This document shows positions 1 through 4,691 of a stretch of DNA of 7,430 nt, piece after piece. Position 1 is the stretch's first letter. Every line of letters begins with the position of its first letter. Under the pieces are notes generated by a model. It was not told where the DNA came from and did not search any database. It saw only the letters and a program-made list of their open reading frames with translations. A program made the translations under genes and the position numbers. This stretch comes from Phenylobacterium sp. (GTDB lineage: Bacteria; Pseudomonadota; Alphaproteobacteria; Caulobacterales; Caulobacteraceae). The stretch covers positions 1 through 7,430 of the forward strand of contig JAQVDF010000083.1 in assembly GCA_028698405.1 (NCBI GenBank), given 5' to 3'.

Positions 1-18
1 CCGACGCTCTTCCGATCT
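1..18. other. Residual Illumina sequencing adapter at contig end
   Basis: Bases 2-18 (CGACGCTCTTCCGATCT) match exactly the 3' end of the universal Illumina read-1 adapter/primer; base 1 is C where the adapter has A. This is library-construction sequence carried into the assembly. The genomic insert most likely begins at base 19. The adapter happens to stay open in the frame of the following cytochrome gene, so an automatic gene caller may add artificial N-terminal residues (R-R-S-S-D-L). Confidence 0.93.
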
Positions 19-19
19 A

Positions 20-334
20 ACGGCCGTCCAGCCGCAGCCGATGGCCGGGGCCGATCCGGCGCGCGGCCGCAGGGTGATCGAGCAGGTCGGCTGCGGCGCC
101 TGCCACCTGATCCCCGGCGTGTCCTGGCCGCAGGGGCGGGTGGGCCCCTCGCTCGACGGCTTCGGAAGCCAGGCGCTGATCGGCGGCCGCTTCCCCAACC
201 GCCCGGAGATTCTCGCCCGGTGGGTGCGTGATGCGCCCTCCCTCGCCCCCCGGACGGGGATGCCCGCCATGCCGATGACCGAGCCCGAGGCCCGTGATGT
301 CGCCGCCTACCTCTACACGCTCGACGCTCGCTGA
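20..334 (+). CDS. c-type cytochrome, 5'-truncated, in cox operon
   Basis: A class I-like monoheme cytochrome c domain. Counting from the Met codon at 41, the heme-attachment motif C18-G-A-C21-H22 is visible, with a later G-M-P-A-M-P-M segment (Met74 or Met77) able to supply the sixth iron ligand. The C-terminal helix E-A-R-D-V-A-A-Y-L-Y-T-L is typical of the fold. The frame stays open upstream of Met41 (codons for T-A-V-Q-P-Q-P) into the adapter, so the true start and any signal peptide or membrane anchor are missing. Met41 is therefore probably internal. The gene overlaps the subunit II start and is the first visible member of the oxidase operon. It could be a periplasmic electron donor to the oxidase or the tail of a larger cytochrome subunit; the sequence cannot decide. 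Confidence 0.85.
   Translation, partial: TAVQPQPMAGADPARGRRVIEQVGCGACHLIPGVSWPQGRVGPSLDGFGSQALIGGRFPNRPEILARWVRDAPSLAPRTGMPAMPMTEPEARDVAAYLYTLDAR
287..290 (+). promoter_or_regulatory. Ribosome binding site deciding the subunit II start
   Basis: GAGG lies six bases before the ATG at 297 and inside the end of the cytochrome c gene. It supports ATG 297 over the GTG at 294, which would sit only three bases from this motif. Confidence 0.5.
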
Positions 335-1277
335 GGCGCTGCGCGGCTGGCCGCCGCCGCCGCTGGATCCGGCCGGGCCGCACGCCGGCGCGGTCGCGGC
401 GCTGAGCTGGGCGCTCTTCGGCATGTTCGTGGCGGTGCTGCTGGTGGTGGTCGCCGCCCTCCTCGTCGCGCTGTTCGGCAAGCCGGCCTGGCGCCGGCGG
501 CTGGCGCGGGAGAAGGCGATCTGGATTGGCGGGCTCGCCTTTCCCGTCGTGGTGCTGACCGCCCTGCTGGTCTGGGGCCTGACCCTGACCCGCGACCTGA
601 CGGCGGCGCCGCAGCCGGGCGAGATGCGGGTGCGGGTGACCGGCGAGATGTGGTGGTGGCGGGTTGTCTACCTCGACGGCGAGGGCCGCGCCGCCATTCT
701 CGACGCCAACGAGCTGCACATCCCGGCCGGGACGCCGGTGACCCTGGAGCTCGAGGCGGCCGACGTGATCCACAGCTTCTGGATCCCGCGCCTGGCCGGC
801 AAGCTCGACATGATCCCGGGACGGCGGAACATCCTGCGCATCCAGGCCGACAGCCCGGGCGTCTACGCAGGCCAGTGCGCCGAGTACTGCGGCGGCCCGC
901 ACGCCCTGATGGGCTTCGTGGTGGTGGCCCACGCGCCCGCCGAGTTCGAGCGCTGGCGGGCCGAGCGGCTGGCGCCGCCCGCCCCGCCGCCCGACGCCTT
1001 CGCCGCCCGCGGGGCGCAGCTGTTCGAGACCGCCGGCTGCGGCGCCTGCCACCGGGTCCGCGGAACCGGCGCCGAGGGCCTGGCCGGGCCGGACCTCTCC
1101 CACGTCGGCGCGCGCCGCAGCCTGGGCGCCGGAATCCTGCCCAACAACCACGGCGCCCTGGCCGGCTGGATCGCCGACAGCCAGGCCATCAAGCCCGGCA
1201 ACCGCATGCCCCCCTATCGGGTGCTGTCGGGCGAGGAGCTGCGGGCGCTGGCCGCCTGGCTCGGGTCGCGCCGATGA
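297..1277 (+). CDS. ctaC: Cytochrome c oxidase subunit II with C-terminal cytochrome c domain (caa3-type)
   Basis: Receives electrons from cytochrome c at a binuclear CuA centre on the periplasmic side and passes them to subunit I. The protein has 326 residues from ATG 297. Two transmembrane helices lie near residues 33-60 and 74-97, followed by a cupredoxin domain. CuA ligands are complete: His159 in V-I-H-S-F-W and the cluster Cys194-x-Glu196-x-Cys198-x3-His202-x2-Met205. A Pro/Ala-rich linker (about 224-235) joins a fused cytochrome c domain with C248-G-A-C251-H252 and Met304 (N-R-M-P-P-Y) as probable sixth ligand. This fusion defines a caa3-type subunit II. The start overlaps the upstream cytochrome gene by 38 bases, and the stop overlaps the subunit I start as ATGA, indicating translational coupling. 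No obvious cleavable signal peptide is seen. Confidence 0.95.
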   Translation: MSPPTSTRSTLAEALRGWPPPPLDPAGPHAGAVAALSWALFGMFVAVLLVVVAALLVALFGKPAWRRRLAREKAIWIGGLAFPVVVLTALLVWGLTLTRDLTAAPQPGEMRVRVTGEMWWWRVVYLDGEGRAAILDANELHIPAGTPVTLELEAADVIHSFWIPRLAGKLDMIPGRRNILRIQADSPGVYAGQCAEYCGGPHALMGFVVVAHAPAEFERWRAERLAPPAPPPDAFAARGAQLFETAGCGACHRVRGTGAEGLAGPDLSHVGARRSLGAGILPNNHGALAGWIADSQAIKPGNRMPPYRVLSGEELRALAAWLGSRR

Positions 1278-3811
1278 ACTCCGAAACCGGCTTCGATCCG
1301 GCCCTCTACGAGCGGTTCCCGACCCGCGAGCCGCGCCCGCCGGCCGAGCTGGAAGAGCTGAAGCAGGTCTGGCGCGCGCCGCGCGGCTGGGCGCTGCTCA
1401 CCGTCGTCAACAACAACTACATCGGCCTGTTCTACGTCGGCGCCGCCTTCCTGTTCTTCGTGCTGGCCGGCGTGCTGGCGCTGCTCATCCGGGCCCAGCT
1501 GGCCCTGCCGCTGAACGGGATCCTGCCGCAGGAGACCTACAATCAGGTCTTCACCATGCACGGCACGGTGATGATGTTCCTGTTCGCCGTGCCGGCGGTC
1601 GAGGCGCTGGGGGTGATGCTGCTGCCCCAGATGCTGGCGGCGCGCGACCTGCCGTTCCCGAGGCTCTCGGCCTACGCCTTCTGGGCCTACCTGGTCGGCG
1701 GCCTTTGCTTCTTCGCCTCGATCTTCTTCGGCCTGGCCCCGGACGGCGGCTGGTTCATGTACCCGCCCCTGACCAGCCGCGCCTATTCGCCGGGGATCAA
1801 CGCCGACTTCTGGCTGCTCGGCATCGGCTTCATCGAGATCAGCGCCATCGCCGGGGCGGTCGAGATCATCGTCGGCGTGCTGAAGACCCGCGCGCCCGGC
1901 ATGACCCTCGACAAGCTTCCGGTGTTCGCCTGGGCCATGCTGGTGTTCGCCGCGATGATCGTCATCGGCTTTCCGGCGGTGATCCTCGGCACTCTGCTGC
2001 TGGAGCTCGAACGGGCGCTCAACTGGCCGTTCTTCGACCCCACCCGCGGGGGCGACCCGGTGCTGTGGCAGCACCTGTTCTGGTTCTTCGGACACCCGGA
2101 GGTCTACATCATCTTCCTGCCCGCAGCCGGGCTGATGTCGATGATCGTGCCGACGGTCGCCCGGACGCCGCTGGTCGGCTACCGGCTGGTGGTGCTGGCG
2201 CTGCTGGCCACCGGCTTCATCAGCTTCGGGGTCTGGTCGCACCACATGTTCGCGACCGGCATGCCGCCGATCTCGGTCAGCTTCTTCTCGGCCGCCAGCA
2301 TGGCGGTCAGCGTGCCGGCGGGGGTGCAGGTGTTCTCGTGGATCGCCACCCTGAGCGCCGGCAAGGTGCGCTGGACGACGCCGGCGCTGTTTGCCATCGG
2401 CTCGATCGTCACCTTCACCATGGGCGGCCTGACCGGGGTTATGGTCGCCCTAGTCCCGTTCGACTGGCAGGCCCACGACACCTATTTCATCGTCGCTCAC
2501 CTGCACTATGTGCTGATCGGCGGGATGGTGTTTCCGCTGTTCGCGGCCTTCTACTACTGGGCCCCGATGACCAGCCGTCGGCCGCTGTCCGAGCGGCTCG
2601 GCCGCTGGGTGTTCGGCCTCGTCTTCACCGGCGTCCACGTCAGCTTCCTGCCCATGCACCTGACCGGCCTGATGGGCATGCCGCGGCGGGTCTACACCTA
2701 CCTGCCTGGCCGCGGCTGGGAGCTGCCCAACCTGATCTCGACAGTCGGCGCCTTCATGATCGGCCTGGGCGTCCTGCTGTTCGTCGTCGACCTGATCCGC
2801 AATTTCCGCTTCACCACCGGGGACGGGGCGGGGAACGTCTATGGCGGCGGGAGCCTCGAGTGGCTGCCGACCGGGCTCTATTCGGCCCGCAGCATCCCCG
2901 TGGTGCGCGAGCGCTATCCGCTGTGGGAGCGGCCGGGCCTGGCCGAGGACGTCCAGGAGGGCCGCTACTTCCTGCCCGGCGCCGCCACCGGCGTTCGCGA
3001 GACCCTGATCACCAGCACGCTGCGGGCCGAGCCTCAATACCTGCAGCGGATGCCGGGCCCCTCCGCCTGGCCGGTGCTGGCGGCCGTGTTCACCGCCGGT
3101 TTCTTCCTGCTGCTGACGGTGCAGGCCTACGGGCCGGGCGTGGTCAGCGGCGTGCTCGCCGTCGCCTGCGTGCTGCGCTGGGTCTGGGAGACCGACCGGC
3201 CGATGCGCGAGAAGCACGTGGACGTCGGCGCGGGGATCCGCGTGCCGACCTATGCGACGGGCCCGGCCAGCCACGGCTGGTGGGCGATGGTCGTGCTGCT
3301 GATCGTCGCCGGCATGATCTTCCTGATGGCCGGCTTCAGCTACGTCTTCCTGTGGAGCCGCCGGCCCGACCTGTGGATCCCGCCGCCCGACCAGTTGTGG
3401 CTCGCCGCCGTCGTCGGGGGCTATGCGGCGGCCGGGGCGCTGGCCTGGCTCGCCGCCCGGGCGGCCCGGCGGCCGGTCTCGCACGTCTTCTGGGCGCCCG
3501 CGCTGGCGACCCTCGCCGTCGCGGCGCTCGCTTGCGCCTACGCCGCCGACCTCGGCAGCTGGTGGGCGGCGGGGCTGCGGCCCGACGCCAGCGGGCAGGG
3601 GGCCACGGTGTTCGCCATCCTGGCCTGGCAGGGGGTGATGGGCGCCGCCGCGTCCCTGATGCCCGGCTACCTGATCGCCCGCGCGGTCGCCGGCCTGCTC
3701 TCGCCCGTCCGCACCAGCACCGTGGACCTCAGCGCCCTCTTCATCGGCTATCTCGCCGCCCAGGGCAGCCTGGGCGCCCTGCTGGTGCGGCTGTTTCCCG
3801 GAGGCGGCTGA
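1274..3811 (+). CDS. ctaD: Cytochrome c oxidase subunit I-III fusion
   Basis: Catalytic core of the oxidase, reducing O2 to water in the inner membrane and pumping protons. Of its 845 residues, about 1-510 form subunit I (12 predicted helices) and about 595-845 a subunit III-like part (about 7 hydrophobic segments), joined by a linker including G-S-L-E-W-L-P. Ligands follow the mitochondrial pattern: heme a His96 and His411, heme a3 His409, CuB His274, His323 and His324, and Tyr278 of H-P-E-V-Y for the His-Tyr crosslink. His401-Asp402 match the Mg site and Arg471-Arg472 the propionate arginines. Glu276 at the D-channel end marks an A1-type enzyme. Oddities: the K-channel Lys is Gln352 with Ala349 for Thr, and the D-channel asparagines are absent. 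ATG 1274 is chosen because it overlaps the preceding stop (ATGA); longer upstream extensions would run through subunit II. Confidence 0.96.
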   Translation: MNSETGFDPALYERFPTREPRPPAELEELKQVWRAPRGWALLTVVNNNYIGLFYVGAAFLFFVLAGVLALLIRAQLALPLNGILPQETYNQVFTMHGTVMMFLFAVPAVEALGVMLLPQMLAARDLPFPRLSAYAFWAYLVGGLCFFASIFFGLAPDGGWFMYPPLTSRAYSPGINADFWLLGIGFIEISAIAGAVEIIVGVLKTRAPGMTLDKLPVFAWAMLVFAAMIVIGFPAVILGTLLLELERALNWPFFDPTRGGDPVLWQHLFWFFGHPEVYIIFLPAAGLMSMIVPTVARTPLVGYRLVVLALLATGFISFGVWSHHMFATGMPPISVSFFSAASMAVSVPAGVQVFSWIATLSAGKVRWTTPALFAIGSIVTFTMGGLTGVMVALVPFDWQAHDTYFIVAHLHYVLIGGMVFPLFAAFYYWAPMTSRRPLSERLGRWVFGLVFTGVHVSFLPMHLTGLMGMPRRVYTYLPGRGWELPNLISTVGAFMIGLGVLLFVVDLIRNFRFTTGDGAGNVYGGGSLEWLPTGLYSARSIPVVRERYPLWERPGLAEDVQEGRYFLPGAATGVRETLITSTLRAEPQYLQRMPGPSAWPVLAAVFTAGFFLLLTVQAYGPGVVSGVLAVACVLRWVWETDRPMREKHVDVGAGIRVPTYATGPASHGWWAMVVLLIVAGMIFLMAGFSYVFLWSRRPDLWIPPPDQLWLAAVVGGYAAAGALAWLAARAARRPVSHVFWAPALATLAVAALACAYAADLGSWWAAGLRPDASGQGATVFAILAWQGVMGAAASLMPGYLIARAVAGLLSPVRTSTVDLSALFIGYLAAQGSLGALLVRLFPGGG
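3800..3804 (+). promoter_or_regulatory. Ribosome binding site of the small membrane protein
   Basis: A perfect GGAGG lies at the very end of the subunit I-III gene, eight bases before ATG 3813. It supports this start and shows that the small gene is deliberately translated as part of the operon. Confidence 0.65.
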
Positions 3812-3812
3812 G

Positions 3813-4124
3813 ATGGCCCGCTGGCTGTTCCTGCTGGGCGGGATGATCGTCTGGCTCGTCCACTTCCTGGGCGCCTACGGCGTCGCCAGCGCAGCCGACG
3901 TGATCACCGGCCAGGCCGACGCGGCCGGCGCGGTCTGGGGCGTCGGGCTGCTCACCCTGGCCTGCGCAGGCGCTGACGTCGCCCTCCTGGCGCTTGCCCT
4001 GCCGCGCGCGCGGAGCGCAGCCGACGGCCTCGACCGCTTCCTGGCCGGCGGGGCGGCGCTCGGCGCGGGCCTGTCGCTGTTGGCGGTCGTCTGGCAGGGG
4101 CTGCCAGTGCTGACGGCCAAGTGA
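3813..4124 (+). CDS. Small three-helix membrane protein of the oxidase operon, function unknown
   Basis: A 103-residue, strongly hydrophobic protein with predicted helices near residues 4-27, 41-63 and 76-99 and few charged residues. Helix 1 carries a W14-x2-H17-F18-x3-Y22 pattern, placing a histidine within the membrane. It starts one base after the stop of the subunit I-III gene and has a perfect Shine-Dalgarno, so it is clearly co-expressed with the oxidase. I do not recognise a named family with certainty. By position it could be an accessory subunit (the place taken by small subunit IV proteins in other caa3 operons) or an assembly/heme-copper insertion helper. The last codons overlap a 7-bp inverted repeat. 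The CDS itself is well supported; the role is only inferred from context. Confidence 0.85.
   Translation: MARWLFLLGGMIVWLVHFLGAYGVASAADVITGQADAAGAVWGVGLLTLACAGADVALLALALPRARSAADGLDRFLAGGAALGAGLSLLAVVWQGLPVLTAK
4091..4107 (+). repeat. Inverted repeat (hairpin) at the 3' end of the oxidase operon
   Basis: CTGGCAG, a GGG loop and CTGCCAG form a perfect 7-bp stem inside the last codons of the small membrane protein, ending 17 bases before the final base of its stop codon. No T-run follows, so it is not a classical intrinsic terminator. It may stabilise or help end the oxidase transcript, or may be chance in GC-rich coding DNA. Confidence 0.35.
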
Positions 4125-4131
4125 CGCCACC

Positions 4132-4152
4132 CGCCTGCCCGGGCGCCTGCCC
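4132..4152 (+). repeat. Short direct repeat in the gap between the two operons
   Basis: Two identical copies of CGCCTGCCC (4132-4140 and 4144-4152) separated by GGG, giving a 12-base period, roughly one helical turn. They lie just downstream of the oxidase operon stop. They could be a tandem protein-binding site or simple replication slippage; nothing else in the sequence distinguishes these. Confidence 0.3.
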
Positions 4153-4155
4153 TCG

Positions 4156-4167
4156 CGTCAGTTGACG
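4156..4167. promoter_or_regulatory. Candidate operator: 5-2-5 inverted repeat
   Basis: CGTCA-GT-TGACG is a perfect dyad lying in non-coding DNA about 12 bases upstream of the candidate -35 element for the second operon. The size and position would suit a dimeric regulator. No regulator gene is in the window, and a dyad this short can arise by chance. Confidence 0.25.
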
Positions 4168-4178
4168 TCGGGACGGGG

Positions 4179-4206
4179 TTGCGGCCGGCGCCGGGAGGCA
4201 TAGGCT
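4179..4206 (+). promoter_or_regulatory. Candidate promoter for the LysM-like/amidohydrolase operon
   Basis: TTGCGG (4179-4184), a 16-base spacer and TAGGCT (4201-4206) resemble a housekeeping -35/-10 pair in a GC-rich proteobacterium. Transcription would start near 4213, leaving a leader of about 33 bases before ATG 4246. The gap of 121 bases after the oxidase operon makes an independent promoter plausible. The match is modest and is judged by eye only. Confidence 0.33.
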
Positions 4207-4216
4207 CGGGCTTCGA

Positions 4217-4230
4217 AGAACGTCGGTTCT
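4217..4230 (+). repeat. Leader hairpin AGAAC-GTCG-GTTCT
   Basis: A perfect 5-bp stem with a four-base loop lies in the predicted leader, just before the Shine-Dalgarno at 4234-4238. It could be an operator overlapping the start of transcription or a small mRNA hairpin near the ribosome binding site. No effect can be shown from sequence alone. Confidence 0.25.
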
Positions 4231-4245
4231 CGAGGGAGATCTCAG

Positions 4246-4464
4246 ATGGCGCCTGCCGTGCGCCTGTCGCGCCAGCGCCGGTTCATCACGCCCGAACCGG
4301 GCGAGACCCTGGAGACGCTGGCCGCCCGGGTGCTGCCCGACCTGTCCGCTAACGAGGCGGCCGAGAAGCTGGCCAGCTGGAACCTGCACATCTTCCTGCT
4401 GCGCAAGCCCGCCGGGCTGCTGTTGGGCAGCGACGTGGTCTTCATCGAGCCGCCGCTGGGATGA
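4246..4464 (+). CDS. Small LysM-like domain protein
   Basis: A 72-residue protein consisting almost entirely of one domain that reads like LysM: a beta strand (R-F-I-T-P), the G19-E-T-L turn with helix L-x2-L-A, a second helix ending K-L-x2-W45-N46-L, then G61-S-D-V-V-F-I-E-P-P as the closing strand. LysM domains normally bind peptidoglycan or chitin N-acetylglucosamine chains, and small LysM-like proteins also occur in phage tail modules. There is no signal peptide or membrane segment, so a cytoplasmic location is predicted, unusual for a wall-binding domain. The start has GGGAG at 4234-4238, seven bases upstream. The stop overlaps the next start as ATGA. It opens the amidohydrolase operon. 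The LysM assignment is by pattern only and could be a convergent resemblance. Confidence 0.72.
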   Translation: MAPAVRLSRQRRFITPEPGETLETLAARVLPDLSANEAAEKLASWNLHIFLLRKPAGLLLGSDVVFIEPPLG

Positions 4465-4691
4465 GGGACGAGGCCGTCATCGTCGGTGCGGAGATCGCCG
4501 CCGGCCACGACGGCGCTGCCGAACTGCTGGTCACCCTGCGCTACCCCAACGGCGGCCGCGCGCAGGTGGCGATCGACGCGGAGGCCGGCTTCGCGCTGAT
4601 GCGCAACTGCGGCGTCTCCGACCTTTCGGGCCTCGAGGGCCAGCCGTGGCGGCGGATGCTGGAGGGAGCGGAAACATGTTCGATGTCCTGA
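4461..4691 (+). CDS. Small uncharacterised protein, operon partner of the amidohydrolase
   Basis: A 76-residue protein that I do not recognise. It is soluble, with no signal peptide or membrane helix. The N-terminal half alternates hydrophobic residues in a strand-rich pattern (A-V-I-V-G-A-E-I, then E-L-L-V-T-L-R-Y-P-N-G-G and A-Q-V-A-I-D), suggesting a small beta-sheet. The second half looks helical (G-F-A-L-M-R-N-C-G-V, then W63-R-R-M-L). It is coupled to the LysM-like gene by an ATGA overlap and overlaps the amidohydrolase start by 16 bases. Such tight packing on both sides argues that the frame is real. A role as a binding or regulatory partner of the hydrolase is a guess from position. 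Confidence 0.7.
   Translation: MRDEAVIVGAEIAAGHDGAAELLVTLRYPNGGRAQVAIDAEAGFALMRNCGVSDLSGLEGQPWRRMLEGAETCSMS
4661..4668 (+). promoter_or_regulatory. Ribosome binding site deciding the amidohydrolase start
   Basis: GGAGGGAG ends seven bases before ATG 4676. The protein reading M-F-D-V-L-I-T-G-G-R from that ATG is the normal beginning of amidohydrolases of this type. The alternative upstream start at 4646 has no comparable site and would add ten non-conserved residues. Confidence 0.7.

Noticed and set aside
294..296. GTG 294 as the start of subunit II
   Set aside because: Only three bases from the GAGG motif; the adjacent ATG 297 has better spacing and a better start codon.
650..1273. In-frame extension of the subunit I-III gene upstream to 650, giving a 1053-residue protein
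   Set aside because: The extra residues are Arg/Pro/Gly-rich shadow sequence antisense to no known domain and lie over the well-supported subunit II gene; ATG 1274 gives the normal subunit I start and ATGA coupling.
1705..3846. 713-residue open frame on the plus strand inside the oxidase gene
   Set aside because: Arg/Ala/Gly-rich composition with no hydrophobic segments or motifs; a typical shadow frame of a GC-rich gene.
4162..4167. TTGACG as the -35 of the second-operon promoter
   Set aside because: A good -35 match, but no acceptable -10 lies 16-19 bases downstream; the TTGCGG/TAGGCT pair fits spacing better.
4646..4675. Upstream start for the amidohydrolase
   Set aside because: It adds A-A-D-A-G-G-S-G-N with no ribosome site; ATG 4676 has a good site and the conserved family N-terminus.
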